Shown: one piece after another, positions 19,112 through 28,489 of the stretch
Layout of the letters: the number at the start of each line of letters is the position of its first letter
Numbering within the stretch: position 1 is the first letter of the stretch
NCBI RefSeq assembly: GCF_001643305.1
Contig: NZ_LSGW01000079.1
Coordinates: 1-64,000, forward strand
Origin: Aeromonas salmonicida subsp. salmonicida
Lineage (GTDB): Bacteria > Pseudomonadota > Gammaproteobacteria > Enterobacterales > Aeromonadaceae
Direction: 5' to 3'
DNA: 64,000 nucleotides
The notes under the pieces: model-generated
Told to the model about the DNA's origin: nothing
Database searches by the model: none
The model's input: the letters and a program-made list of their open reading frames with translations, nothing else
Translations under genes and position numbers: made by a program

Positions 19112-20335
19112 ATGTATTCATACGTAGCAAGGCAGCCCATTCTGGATCGGGAATTGAACACCTATGCCTATGAGCTGCTGTTTCGCGACAGTCTGGATAA
19201 TGTGTTTCCGGTGATCTCCTCCCAGCAGGCCACGGCCAGACTGGTGGTCGAGCAGTTTTTGCAACAGAACATCGATCAGTTGCTTGGCGGGCGCCCCTGC
19301 TTTATCAACTTTCCCCACTCCCTGCTGCTGGAAGGGCTGGCGGAATGTCTGCCACAAGAGAAGGTCGTCATCGAAATCCTGGAAGATGCAGATCCTGACG
19401 ATGCCTTGCTGGCCAAAGTGCAGCAGTTGCATGAGCTTGGTTATCAACTGGCGCTGGACGACTTCACCATGTCGGACGAATGGGAGCGCTTCCTGCCCTA
19501 TATTCACATCATCAAGTTCGATCTGCGCGCCACCTCGCTGTTGCGGATCAAGGTGTTCATCCAGCAACACCAGCATCTCAAGCTCACTTATCTGGCGGAG
19601 AAAGTTGAAGACAAGGCGGAGTTTGAACGAGTGAAGCGGCTCGGTATCGATCTGTTCCAGGGGTTCTTCTTCAGCCGGCCCGAGATGGTGAGGCAGACCA
19701 CAATGCAGCCCGCCCAGGTGGTGGTGATGCAACTGCTCAATGTAGTCAACCAGGAGGAGCCGGATCTCAATCGTATCGAAAAGCTGCTGAGTCAGGATAT
19801 CTCGCTATCCCTCAAGCTGTTGCGTTACGTCAATCACCTGAAGAGCCACGCCAACCCCATCTCCTCGTTTCGCCAGGCGGCCGTTTATCTGGGTCACACC
19901 CAGCTCAAGCGCTTCGTGACCCTGGTCGCCGCCACCAGCGCGGGCCATGGCAAGAGTGCCGAGCTCTATCAGATGTCCATGATCCGGGCCCGCTTTTGCG
20001 AGCTGCTGGCGCACACCCATGCCCCCACCCAGGAGGCGCAGCAAGCCTTTATCACGGGTCTGTTCTCTTTGCTGGATGTCTTGATGGAGCAGCCGATGGA
20101 CAGGCTGCTCGGCACTATCCCCCTGATCGAGGAGATCCGGGTCGCCCTGCTGGAACGCAAGGGCAACCTGGGTTTCTATCTCTCGTTTTGTGAAGATTAT
20201 GAGAGTGCGAACTGGCAGCGCATTACCGCCAGAACGGCCCGACTCGGGCTCAATGAAGAGAAGGTCAGCCAGCTCTATCTGGCCGCCACCGCCTGGGTCA
20301 ATCAGCAATTCCAGGCCATGGCGGAAACAGATTAG
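19112..20335 (+). CDS. EAL-HDOD domain signalling protein (CdgJ/YuxH-like)
   Basis: A 407-residue protein. Residues 1-200 are an EAL-type domain and about 205-395 an HDOD domain (QDISLSLKLLRYVN, AAVYLGHTQLKRFVTL). The EAL signature itself reads YELLF, but several metal/substrate positions are kept: N in FINF, E in EILE, DD in LALDDF, K in IIKFD, and the QGFFFSRP motif. It may hydrolyse or merely bind c-di-GMP; relatives such as Vibrio CdgJ influence motility and surface behaviour. Its stop codon overlaps the stop of the convergent thiolase gene (20332-20335). Confidence 0.87.
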   Translation: MYSYVARQPILDRELNTYAYELLFRDSLDNVFPVISSQQATARLVVEQFLQQNIDQLLGGRPCFINFPHSLLLEGLAECLPQEKVVIEILEDADPDDALLAKVQQLHELGYQLALDDFTMSDEWERFLPYIHIIKFDLRATSLLRIKVFIQQHQHLKLTYLAEKVEDKAEFERVKRLGIDLFQGFFFSRPEMVRQTTMQPAQVVVMQLLNVVNQEEPDLNRIEKLLSQDISLSLKLLRYVNHLKSHANPISSFRQAAVYLGHTQLKRFVTLVAATSAGHGKSAELYQMSMIRARFCELLAHTHAPTQEAQQAFITGLFSLLDVLMEQPMDRLLGTIPLIEEIRVALLERKGNLGFYLSFCEDYESANWQRITARTARLGLNEEKVSQLYLAATAWVNQQFQAMAETD

Positions 20336-21336
20336 CTCAACTCGATGGCGACGGCAGTCGCCTCCCCTCCACCGATACACAGGCTTGCCACACCCCGTTT
20401 CAGACTGCGCGCATGCAGTGCATGAATGAGCGTAACCAGAATACGGGCACCACTCGCCCCCAGTGGATGCCCCAGTGCGCAGGCCCCGCCGTTCACGTTC
20501 ACCTTGTCATGAGGCAGGTTGCAACCCGCCATGGCCAGCACAGGCAGGCCCAGCTGCGCCGCCGTCTCGGCTCGCATCAGGATGAGCGCCGCCGCTCCGT
20601 CCGAGATGGAGCTGGCATTGGCAGCCGTTATGGTGCCCTGCTTGCTGAATGCCGGTTTCAGATGAGGGATCTTGTCGGGCCTGGCCTTGGCAGGCTGCTC
20701 ATCCTCGGCGAGCAGCAGGGTGTCACCGACAGTAACCTGGGCCAGCTCGGCCTTGAAAGCACCGCTCTGCTGGGCAGCCAGCGCACGCGTCAGGGAAGCG
20801 ATGGCAAAAGCGTCCATGTCGGAGCGGGCCAGACCGGCGCGATCCGCACTCAACTGGGCATAATGCCCCATCAACTGGCCTTCGTAAGCATCCTGCAAGC
20901 CATCGAGGAACATATGATCCAGCACGCTCTGATGCCCCATGCGAAAACCGCTGCGCGCCTTGTCGAGCAGGTAAGGCGCCCGGCTCATGCTCTCCATGCC
21001 ACCGGCGATCACTATGTCGGTGTCACCCAGACGCAAGCTGTCTGCCGCCAGCATCACCGCCTTCATGCCGGAACCACACACCTTGTTGACAGTGGTGCAT
21101 GGCACACTCTCCGGCAAACCTGCCTTCAACACAGCCTGACGGGCGGGTGCCTGCCCCACCCCGGCACTGAGCACATTGCCCATGTAGGCTTCATCGATCT
21201 GCTCCCCCTTGAGCCCGGCTTGTGCTATGGCGGCAGCAATGGCGCAAGCGCCAAGCTCGGGGGCAGTCAGGTTGGCCAAGGCTCCCTGGAAGGCCCCCAT
21301 GGGGGTACGCTTGGCCGCAACAATCACAATATCCAT
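20332..21336 (-). CDS. atoB: Acetyl-CoA acetyltransferase (thiolase II) with internal deletion
   Basis: A thiolase of only 334 residues where the family has about 390. The N-terminal half is normal (MDIVIVAAKRTPMGAF, nucleophile C87 in VNKVCGSGMK, substrate loop to SISDGAAALILM). The C-terminus is normal too (NGGACALGHPLGASGAR, H290; CIGGGEAT, C320). Between LGLPVLA and NLPHDKVN, near residues 268-272 (about 20520-20540), some 55 residues are missing, including the conserved NEAF motif. The reading frame is kept. The joint carries TGCTGGCC, which could be left from a direct repeat. The product would probably be inactive. The MerR regulator next to it is divergent. Confidence 0.85.
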   Translation of the reverse strand: MDIVIVAAKRTPMGAFQGALANLTAPELGACAIAAAIAQAGLKGEQIDEAYMGNVLSAGVGQAPARQAVLKAGLPESVPCTTVNKVCGSGMKAVMLAADSLRLGDTDIVIAGGMESMSRAPYLLDKARSGFRMGHQSVLDHMFLDGLQDAYEGQLMGHYAQLSADRAGLARSDMDAFAIASLTRALAAQQSGAFKAELAQVTVGDTLLLAEDEQPAKARPDKIPHLKPAFSKQGTITAANASSISDGAAALILMRAETAAQLGLPVLAMAGCNLPHDKVNVNGGACALGHPLGASGARILVTLIHALHARSLKRGVASLCIGGGEATAVAIELS

Positions 21337-21468
21337 CAATTGCACTCTCCTTGTTACATGGACATAACATATGCTGCTCCCGCTTCTGGAACAAGACTTG
21401 CGGGGCAGTTGACGTTTGGGTAAGGTGCCAGCCTGCATTGACAACAAAATGACAGTCAAGATAGCGCC

Positions 21469-21885
21469 ATGAACCGAACCAAGGATGACTCACGGACCTA
21501 CAGCATCAGTGAACTGGCCCGTGAATTTGATGTTACGACCCGAAGTATTCGTTTTTATGAAGATCAGGGACTGTTGAATCCTGCCCGCCAGGGACAGACC
21601 CGGATTTACAGCAAGCAGGACAGAGTTCGCCTCAAACTGACCCTGCGCGGCAAGCGTCTGGGCTTCAGCCTGGCGGATATCCGGGATCTGTTCGATCTCT
21701 ATGATGCAGACAAGAGCAGCCGTACCCAGCTGCAAACCATGCTGGGACTGGTGGCCGACAAGCGGGAAACACTGCAACAGCAGCTGGAAGACATCAAGAT
21801 GGTGTTGCTGGAGCTCGACGCCGCCGAGCAGCGCTGCCAGCAGGCGCTGGCCCAGTTGCAGCGAAACACGGGTGAGACACCATAA
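21469..21885 (+). CDS. MerR-family regulator, LiuR-like
   Basis: A 138-residue MerR protein. The N-terminal winged helix begins YSISELAREFDVTTRSIRFY, then the characteristic RIYSKQDRVRLKLTLRGKRLGFS and a C-terminal coiled coil (about 85-130) for dimer formation. The sequence closely resembles LiuR, which controls branched-chain amino acid and acyl-CoA degradation genes. It is divergent from the thiolase gene across a 132-base gap, which it may control. TTGACGTTTGGGTAAG (21409-21424) is a possible but imperfect operator. Confidence 0.87.
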   Translation: MNRTKDDSRTYSISELAREFDVTTRSIRFYEDQGLLNPARQGQTRIYSKQDRVRLKLTLRGKRLGFSLADIRDLFDLYDADKSSRTQLQTMLGLVADKRETLQQQLEDIKMVLLELDAAEQRCQQALAQLQRNTGETP

Positions 21886-21908
21886 AAAAGGGGCCGGCAG
21901 GCCCCTTT
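21883..21908. terminator. Terminator shared by the MerR and symporter genes
   Basis: AAAAAAGGGGCC-GGCA-GGCCCCTTT lies between the convergent stops; the long A-run serves as the U-tract for the minus-strand symporter gene. Confidence 0.85.
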
Positions 21909-21932
21909 GTCATTGACTCGTTTGTGTACCTG

Positions 21933-23171
21933 TTATTTTGACCAGCGATCCGGATCGTAATCCGGGCTATAACGGTCGACGATGACGGCGCAGGCCGCAT
22001 CCCCTGTGATATTCAGCGCGGTACGGATCATGTCGAACAGACGATCCAGTGCGAACAACAGCGGTAGCCCCTCGATGGGGATACCGGCGGCCAGCAACAC
22101 AGCCACCACCAGGAAGCTCGGACCAGGCACACCGGCCTGACCAATCGCCCCCAGGGTAGACGTCACTATGATGGCAGCCCAGGCACCCATGGAGAGATCT
22201 ATGTTGTAAACCTGAGCAAAGAAGATGGCGACCAGACCGTAATAGATGGCATTGCCACTCATATTGATGGTGGCACCGAGCGGCAGCACAAAGGAAGCCG
22301 TGGCGTTGGTCACCTTCAGATCGTGTTCGCACGTTTCCATGTTGACCGGCAGAGTCGCCATGGAAGAGGCGGTGGAGAAGGCCACGATCTGCGGCTTCTT
22401 CATGGCGGAGAAGTACTTGCGTACCGGTGTGTTGGAGAACAGTACGATGAGCAGCGGGTAGACCACGAATCCGAAGATCAGGATGGCAGCCACATAGACC
22501 ACGAACAACTTGAGCACCAGAGTCAGCACGTCAAAGCCGTAAGTCCCTATGGCCTCGGCCATCAGGCCGAACACACCGAGCGGTGCAATCAGCATCACCT
22601 TGTTGATCATCCAGACGAAGGCGTCCACCAGGGTGTTGAGCCCGTCAACCAGCGGTTTGGCTCGCTCGCGTGGCTGCTTGGCCAACGCGATGCCAAGGAA
22701 CATGCAGAACACCAGGATCTGCAGTATGTTGGCTTCGTTCAATGACTGGAAGACGTTGGTCGGGATCATGCCAAGCAGGGTAGATACCGCATCCGGCAGG
22801 GCGCCCTTGTCGGCGTAGTCACCGGTGAACATGGAGGCCATGGAGCCAAATTCGACGCCGACACCCGGTTTGAAGATTTGTCCCATCACCAGCGCCAGCA
22901 GCACGGCCAGTGCCGATGTGCCGAGGAAGAAGACCAGAGTGGTGACGCCTATCTTGCCCGCAGCCGGGCTCGCGCCCAGATTGGCCGCCCCCGACAGGAT
23001 GGCAACTGCCACCAGCGGGATCACCAGCATCTTGATCAGCTGGATAAAGAGGGTACCGAGCGGTGCAAAGATGCTGGCTTGTTCACCCATGAACGCCCCC
23101 ACCAGTGCGCCCAGCACCATGGCAACCACAACCTGGAAGCCAATGTTCTTAATGAGTCCTTTTGTTAACAC
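21933..23171 (-). CDS. Dicarboxylate/amino acid:cation symporter (DAACS family)
   Basis: A 412-residue inner-membrane transporter with about eight membrane helices and two re-entrant loops. Family motifs present are the serine-rich HP1 loop AFSTASSMATLPV, the helix 7 motif NMSGNAIYYG, and the HP2 region GAIGQAGVPGPSF. It is probably sodium- or proton-coupled uptake of glutamate, aspartate, serine or dicarboxylates. Serine is attractive because two serine dehydratases lie just downstream on the other strand, but that is inference. It is monocistronic. Confidence 0.88.
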   Translation of the reverse strand: MLTKGLIKNIGFQVVVAMVLGALVGAFMGEQASIFAPLGTLFIQLIKMLVIPLVAVAILSGAANLGASPAAGKIGVTTLVFFLGTSALAVLLALVMGQIFKPGVGVEFGSMASMFTGDYADKGALPDAVSTLLGMIPTNVFQSLNEANILQILVFCMFLGIALAKQPRERAKPLVDGLNTLVDAFVWMINKVMLIAPLGVFGLMAEAIGTYGFDVLTLVLKLFVVYVAAILIFGFVVYPLLIVLFSNTPVRKYFSAMKKPQIVAFSTASSMATLPVNMETCEHDLKVTNATASFVLPLGATINMSGNAIYYGLVAIFFAQVYNIDLSMGAWAAIIVTSTLGAIGQAGVPGPSFLVVAVLLAAGIPIEGLPLLFALDRLFDMIRTALNITGDAACAVIVDRYSPDYDPDRWSK

Positions 23172-23440
23172 AGAATGTTCCTTTAATTAGCAAAAATTCA
23201 CACTTTCCCAGTGCAATTAACCAGACAGGGTAAAAACACCTGTTCATTCCCCTGAGCGCGCGTTTTATCTCATATTTATCTGCTGTTTTAAATCGACAAA
23301 TCGTTAACGGAACTTATTGATAACTTTGCGACAAAGTGAAGATTCAAAAGGAACATGACGATTTTTCCAGCTTTATTCATGACAACTGGCAAAACATTGT
23401 GCTATTTTTGCTGGGCAAACGTGCATACAGGGATGAAAAC

Positions 23441-23725
23441 ATGCTGAAAGTTAACGAATATTTTGACGGAAATGTAAAATCCATCGGTTTCGAGCAAAAA
23501 GGTGACAAAGCGACGGTTGGTGTGATGGAAGCCGGTGACTACCAGTTCAATACCGCCGCACCCGAGCGGATGACTGTGGTCAAGGGTGCTCTCACCATAC
23601 AGCTGGCCGATGAGGACGAATGGCACACCTACAGTCAGGGCCAATCCTTCGAGGTGGCCGGCCACTCCTCTTTCAAGCTGGAAGTGAAAACGCCCACCGC
23701 CTATCTGTGCGAGTTCCTCGACTGA
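23441..23725 (+). CDS. ppnP: Pyrimidine/purine nucleoside phosphorylase PpnP
   Basis: A 94-residue cupin of the PpnP (YaiE, DUF1255) family, the same length as the E. coli enzyme. It phosphorolyses nucleosides to base and ribose-1-phosphate. Family marks are NEYFDGNVKSIGF at the start, GVMEAGDYQF, FEVAGHSSF and the ending AYLCEFLD. The ATG at 23441 was chosen by homology; a longer in-frame start at 23336 would add unrelated sequence. It stands alone in a 270-base upstream gap. Confidence 0.93.
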   Translation: MLKVNEYFDGNVKSIGFEQKGDKATVGVMEAGDYQFNTAAPERMTVVKGALTIQLADEDEWHTYSQGQSFEVAGHSSFKLEVKTPTAYLCEFLD

Positions 23726-23937
23726 GTGACCGAATGCAGATGATTGACTGAACAGTGCAAAGGAGCGGGCCCGGGTCTCGCTCCTTCTCTTTGATGTCAG
23801 TGCGCTCATTCCAACCTTCTTTGCCCGCTGCCAGCCACTCATTTGTATGCCGCCATCACACGCCTCAGCTTCCCCGCTTTCCATCGACTACAAAAAATTT
23901 ACAATGTTTAGACGAAACCCATAATCGGAGTGGTGTC

Positions 23938-25320
23938 ATGATCAGTGTCTTCGACCTGTTTTCCATCGGGATCGGCCCTTCTTCTTCCCATACGGTGGGG
24001 CCGATGCGGGCCTCTTACGCCTTTGTTAACGCGCTCAAGCAGCAGGGTCTGCTGCCTGGCACAGAACGGGTGGAAGTAGAGTGCTACGGATCTCTCGGCC
24101 AGACCGGCAAGGGTCACGGCACAGGCAAGGCCATCATTCTGGGGTTGGCTGGCTTTGAACCGGAATCGGTGGATATCGAAGCCATTCCTGCCTTCCTGAG
24201 CGAAGTGGATCGCAGCCAGTCCTTGCTGCTGGCGGGTGAGCAGCCATGCCAGTTCGCCCGGGTCGGTGCCATCATCTTCAATCGCCGCAAGACCCTGGCC
24301 TCTCACTCCAACGGCATGACGCTGCGCGCATTTGCAGGCAAGGCCCTGCTGCTTGAGCAGACCTACTACTCCATCGGCGGTGGCTTCATCATAGAGGAGA
24401 GCCATTTTGCCAACGCCAAGGAAGAGGCAGCCCGCTTCGATGCAGCCCACCCAGTCCCCTACCCGTTCGAGAGCGGCGCCCAGCTGCTGGCCCATTGCCA
24501 GGAGAGCGGTCTCTCCATCTCGGGTCTGATGCTGGCCAACGAGAAGGTATTTCGGAGCGAAGAGGAAATCAAAGCCGGTCTGCGCAAGATCTGGCAGGCG
24601 ATGCAGGCCTGTGTCGAACGCGGCTGTCGCAGCGAAGGGGTGTTGCCGGGCGGCCTCAAAGTGAAGCGCCGGGCCCCGGCCCTCCATCGCCAGCTCAACT
24701 GCGAGACCAACTTCAACAAGGATCCCCTGATGGTGATCGAGTGGGTGGACTTGTTTGCGCTGGCCGTCAACGAGGAGAACGCCGCCGGTGGCCGTGTGGT
24801 CACAGCCCCTACCAATGGCGCCGCCGGCATCATTCCCGCCGTGTTGCACTACTACGATCGCTTTGTGCGCAAGGTGGATGACGAGCTGCTGCTGAGCTAC
24901 TTCCTCACCGCCGCCGCCATCGGCATCCTGTACAAGAAAAACGCCTCGCTGTCGGGAGCCGAAGTGGGCTGTCAGGGAGAAGTGGGCGTCGCCTGCTCCA
25001 TGGCCGCCGGTGCCCTGACCGAGATCCTGGGCGGCAGCCCCGCCATCGTCGAAAACGCCGCAGAGATCGGCATGGAACACAACCTGGGTCTCACCTGCGA
25101 TCCGGTAGGAGGGCTGGTGCAGGTGCCCTGCATAGAACGCAACGCCATGGGCGCAGTCAAGGCCATCAATGCCGCCCGCCTCGCTCTGCGTGGCACAGGT
25201 GAACACAAGGTGTCGCTGGACAAGGTGATCAAAACCATGTGGGAAACCGGCAACGACATGAAGACCAAGTACAAGGAGACAGCCCGCGGCGGCCTGGCTG
25301 TTAACATTACAGAATGTTAA
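23938..25320 (+). CDS. sdaA: L-serine ammonia-lyase, iron-sulfur type (copy 1)
   Basis: A 460-residue single-chain L-serine dehydratase converting serine to pyruvate and ammonia with a [4Fe-4S] cluster. The N-terminal beta domain ([22 protein letters not shown]) and C-terminal alpha domain are fused. The cluster cysteines are in GCQGEVG (C345), LTCDPV (C387) and VPCIERN (C398), and the C-terminus ends in a cysteine (ITEC), the typical fourth ligand. The ATG at 23938 begins the conserved start. A second copy with its own intergenic region follows 285 bases later. Confidence 0.93.
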   Translation: MISVFDLFSIGIGPSSSHTVGPMRASYAFVNALKQQGLLPGTERVEVECYGSLGQTGKGHGTGKAIILGLAGFEPESVDIEAIPAFLSEVDRSQSLLLAGEQPCQFARVGAIIFNRRKTLASHSNGMTLRAFAGKALLLEQTYYSIGGGFIIEESHFANAKEEAARFDAAHPVPYPFESGAQLLAHCQESGLSISGLMLANEKVFRSEEEIKAGLRKIWQAMQACVERGCRSEGVLPGGLKVKRRAPALHRQLNCETNFNKDPLMVIEWVDLFALAVNEENAAGGRVVTAPTNGAAGIIPAVLHYYDRFVRKVDDELLLSYFLTAAAIGILYKKNASLSGAEVGCQGEVGVACSMAAGALTEILGGSPAIVENAAEIGMEHNLGLTCDPVGGLVQVPCIERNAMGAVKAINAARLALRGTGEHKVSLDKVIKTMWETGNDMKTKYKETARGGLAVNITEC

Positions 25321-25350
25321 AAACAGCCAATTGACTCCATTTTTTCCCGC

Positions 25351-25377
25351 AATACCCGGCCTGGCTGGGTATTTTTT
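25351..25377 (+). terminator. Terminator after the first serine dehydratase gene
   Basis: AATACCC and GGGTATTTTTT form a stem about 30 bases after the stop, with a GGCCTGGCT loop region and a T-run. Confidence 0.8.
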
Positions 25378-25605
25378 GCAAAACGTTTGCCAAGTGCTTA
25401 ACAAAATGGATAAGCATCAAAATAAATTTTATACTCGCGCCTCTGATTCAACAAAAATAGATCTATTTCAACTTTTTTTAGGCTTTGAATCGTTACACTA
25501 GGGTTATCTGGTTCATTGACCTCGGCGACGACGCCCTCGTCCCATGGATCATCCCGTTTCTGCGAGTGGGCATGGCGCCCCCTTCTATCCTGAGGTAATT
25601 GTTAC

Positions 25606-26976
25606 ATGATCAGCGTTTTTGATATCTTCAAAATCGGTGTTGGCCCCTCCTCTTCCCACACTGTCGGCCCGATGAAAGCTGCCAAACAGTTCGTGGATGA
25701 ACTGCGTGCTGGCGGCAAGATCCGTGACATCACCCGGATCCAGGTCGATGTCTATGGCTCGCTCTCCTGGACCGGCAAAGGTCATCACACCGATACCGCT
25801 ATCATCATGGGTCTGGCGGGCAACCTGCCCGAGAACGTCGACATCGATGGCATCCCCGAATTCATCTCCCGTGTCGAGCAGACCGGCCGCCTGCCGATCG
25901 GCCTGCACTGCCATACCGTCAGCTTCCCGCAGGGCGCCATGGTGTTCCATGACGAGGCGCTGCCACTGCACGAAAACGGCATGAAGCTGACCGCCTTCAT
26001 CGAAGATGAGGCTATCTACAGCAAGACCTATTACTCCATCGGTGGCGGTTTCATCGTCGACGAAGAGAACTTCGGCAAGGCCGACAGCGGCGACATGTCG
26101 GTGAGCTATCCGTTCAAGAGTGCGGCAGAGCTGCTCGCCCACTGCAGCCAGACCGGTCTCTCCATCTCCGCCCTGATGCTGGAAAACGAGAAGTGCTTCA
26201 ACACCCCGGAAGAGATCTACAAGAAACTTGGCAAGATCTGGACCACCATGCGGGAGGGGATCGAACGCGGCTGCCGTACCGAAGGGATCCTGGCCGGCCC
26301 GCTGCGCGTACCCCGTCGTGCCGCCCCGCTCTACCGTCAGCTGACCACCAATGAACATCTCTCCAACGATCCGATGAGCATCGTCGACTGGGTCAACATG
26401 TTTGCCCTGGCGGTGAGTGAAGAGAACGCTGCCGGTGGCCGCGTGGTGACCGCGCCGACCAACGGCGCCGCGGGCATCATACCGGCCGTGCTGGCCTACT
26501 ACGACAAGTTCATCCAGCCGGTCGGCCGTGACGAATACACCCGCTTCTATCTGGCCTCCGCCGCCGTCGGCATGCTCTACAAGATGAACGCCTCCATCTC
26601 CGGCGCCGAAGTGGGCTGCCAGGGTGAAGTGGGGGTCTCCTGCTCCATGGCCGCCGCCGGCCTGACCGAACTGATGGGTGGCAGCCCGGAACAGGTGTGT
26701 GAAGCCGCCGAGATCGGCATGGAGCACAACCTGGGTCTGACCTGTGATCCGGTGGCCGGTCAGGTGCAAGTCCCCTGCATCGAACGCAACGCCATCGCCG
26801 CCATGAAGGCGGTCAACGCCTCCCGCATGGCCCTGCGTCGCACCTCTAAGCCGCGCGTGTCATTGGACAAGGTCATCGAGACCATGTATATCACCGGCAA
26901 GGACATGGACTCCAAGTACCGTGAAACCTCCCGTGGTGGCCTGGCCATCAAGGTGATGCAGGTTGCCTGCGAATAA
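25606..26976 (+). CDS. sdaA: L-serine ammonia-lyase, iron-sulfur type (copy 2)
   Basis: A 456-residue paralogue of copy 1, equally complete: [20 protein letters not shown] start and cluster cysteines C338, C380 and C391. It ends QVACE, so the penultimate-position cysteine is shifted by one from the ITEC end of copy 1. The two copies differ most in residues 25-130 and 160-260. In enterics sdaA and sdaB are paralogues under different control; here they lie in tandem, each with its own terminator, which suggests separate regulation. Which is the main enzyme cannot be told from sequence. Confidence 0.93.
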   Translation: MISVFDIFKIGVGPSSSHTVGPMKAAKQFVDELRAGGKIRDITRIQVDVYGSLSWTGKGHHTDTAIIMGLAGNLPENVDIDGIPEFISRVEQTGRLPIGLHCHTVSFPQGAMVFHDEALPLHENGMKLTAFIEDEAIYSKTYYSIGGGFIVDEENFGKADSGDMSVSYPFKSAAELLAHCSQTGLSISALMLENEKCFNTPEEIYKKLGKIWTTMREGIERGCRTEGILAGPLRVPRRAAPLYRQLTTNEHLSNDPMSIVDWVNMFALAVSEENAAGGRVVTAPTNGAAGIIPAVLAYYDKFIQPVGRDEYTRFYLASAAVGMLYKMNASISGAEVGCQGEVGVSCSMAAAGLTELMGGSPEQVCEAAEIGMEHNLGLTCDPVAGQVQVPCIERNAIAAMKAVNASRMALRRTSKPRVSLDKVIETMYITGKDMDSKYRETSRGGLAIKVMQVACE

Positions 26977-26996
26977 GCAGTGTTTGCCAAAAACAC

Positions 26997-27023
26997 AAAA
27001 AGGCGGGAATTCCCGCCTTTTTG
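26997..27023 (+). terminator. Terminator after the second serine dehydratase gene
   Basis: AAAAAGGCGGGAATTCCCGCCTTTTTG is a near-perfect hairpin with T-runs both ways, 20 bases past the stop. Confidence 0.93.
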
Positions 27024-27145
27024 TTGCCTGTTATTTGGAGACGCCCGCCATCTGGATTACCGCTGCGATTTATTCACTCTGCAATCGCATCCCTTGTTTA
27101 TCGTATGAAATGCCCAATCAGAAGAAGTGCCAAGACCTGAGTCAG

Positions 27146-28105
27146 CTACTCCACGATGCGATCGGCCAGGGTTCCCACCGCCACCACGAAATAGTGGGAG
27201 CGATTCCAGTGGCGCAGTACCAGATAGTTGGGATAAGCCAGATAGGCGCGCCCTTCCACATCGTCGGGGCGAACCAGGGAGGCCTGCATCTTGGCGCGGG
27301 GCAAGGCTGTGCCATCGAGCTGCCTCACGCCCAGAGCCTGCCACGCCGATAACGGCCTGGACTGTTCCAGCCCGAGCAAGGCGGGATCCAGCGTCTTGGG
27401 CACCTTGACCTGACGGCCCCAGGTTTCATCCCCGTGCCAACCATTCTGATGCAGATAATTGGCTGCCGAACCAAACACATCCGCGAGATTGCCCCACAAA
27501 TCCTTCTTGCCGTCACCATCCTGATCGACTGCGTATTTGAGGAAGGAAGATGGCATGAACTGCACCTGCCCCATGGCACCGGCCCAGGAGCCCTTGAAGG
27601 CCGCAGGGGTCACATGTCCCTGCTCTATGATATGCAGGGCATCAAACAGCTGTCCTTTGAAAAATGCCTCACGTCGACCATCCCAGGCCAGCGTGGCCAG
27701 CGAAGAAATGAGCGGGAATTTACCGGTCAATTTACCGAAATTGGTTTCGACGCCCCACAAGGCGACAATAAAGCGCGGTTGTACGTCATATTCTGCCCCT
27801 ATTTTTGTGAGCAGCGGCAAATGCTGACGATATAGAGCCCTGGCCTGATTGACTTTCCACTGCGGGACCGCACGGGGAATATAAGTGTCCAGCGTCACTT
27901 TAAATTCCGGCTGATTTTTATCGTGCTTGATGGCAGGCTCGATGACCCGAATATCGGCAAACGCAGCCGCCACTGTCTCGGCCTTGATACCGGCCGCCAG
28001 TGCTTCCTGTTTGAGGCCAATCACGTAACGCTCAAAATCGGGGCTGGCCTGCAACGGAGTACTTAACAGTCCCCCCAGTAATAACAGTGCCAGCTGACCC
28101 TTCAT
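27146..28105 (-). CDS. mltB: Lytic murein transglycosylase, MltB family
   Basis: A 319-residue peptidoglycan lyase that cleaves the MurNAc-GlcNAc bond to form 1,6-anhydro ends. It has a signal peptide (LLLLGGLLSTPLQA) with no lipobox cysteine, so it is likely soluble in the periplasm, unlike E. coli MltB. The catalytic glutamate is in LWGVETNFGKLTG. SLT-type motifs GAMGQVQFMPSSFLKYA and DLWGNLADVFGSAANYLHQNGW follow, and LRHWNRSHYFVVAVG closes the domain. It overlaps the ycgL stop (TGATGA). Confidence 0.9.
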   Translation of the reverse strand: MKGQLALLLLGGLLSTPLQASPDFERYVIGLKQEALAAGIKAETVAAAFADIRVIEPAIKHDKNQPEFKVTLDTYIPRAVPQWKVNQARALYRQHLPLLTKIGAEYDVQPRFIVALWGVETNFGKLTGKFPLISSLATLAWDGRREAFFKGQLFDALHIIEQGHVTPAAFKGSWAGAMGQVQFMPSSFLKYAVDQDGDGKKDLWGNLADVFGSAANYLHQNGWHGDETWGRQVKVPKTLDPALLGLEQSRPLSAWQALGVRQLDGTALPRAKMQASLVRPDDVEGRAYLAYPNYLVLRHWNRSHYFVVAVGTLADRIVE

Positions 28106-28383
28106 CAGCGGCTGACCTTTAATTGTGCCTTGTGCTGTTCCAGCAGATTTTCGGGCGGCGGTGGCACCTGCAGGTAGAAGCCCTGACTGCCGAGCGCCTC
28201 AATGACCCGGCTGGTCGAGGCAATCCCCAGGGGCTTGGCTGGATCCAGTTTGGTCATCAATACCAGCTCGGGACGACCAAATGTACTCATCAGCACCTCG
28301 GGTACGCGGGAGAAATCCTCTCTTCTTTCAACAAAAAGATAGGTCTCGGCTTTTTTACGACTTTTATAGACTGCACATAACAT
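28105..28383 (-). CDS. ycgL: YcgL domain-containing protein
   Basis: A 92-residue YcgL (DUF709/UPF0745) protein beginning MLCAVYKSRKKAETYLFVE, with VLMSTFGRPELVLMTKL and a GFYLQVPPPPENLLEQHK tail. The function is unknown, but it is nearly always beside min or mltB-like genes in gammaproteobacteria. It is divergent from minC by about 105 bases and coupled to the downstream lytic transglycosylase. Confidence 0.93.
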   Translation of the reverse strand: MLCAVYKSRKKAETYLFVERREDFSRVPEVLMSTFGRPELVLMTKLDPAKPLGIASTSRVIEALGSQGFYLQVPPPPENLLEQHKAQLKVSR

Positions 28384-28389
28384 GGAAGT

Positions 28390-28398
28390 TGATATAAT
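28390..28398 (+). promoter_or_regulatory. Extended -10 promoter of the min operon
   Basis: TGATATAAT: a perfect TATAAT with the upstream TG of extended -10 promoters, about 90 bases before minC. The -35 region is weak. It is only 7 bases from the ycgL start, so the divergent promoters may overlap. Confidence 0.6.
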
Positions 28399-28489
28399 CC
28401 GACGGGTTTATTGCCTCTGATGGTGGCAAACTATAACATCAGGAATTGAATAACAATAACGGATTACCGTCTCTGTCTCGGGGAAGATC

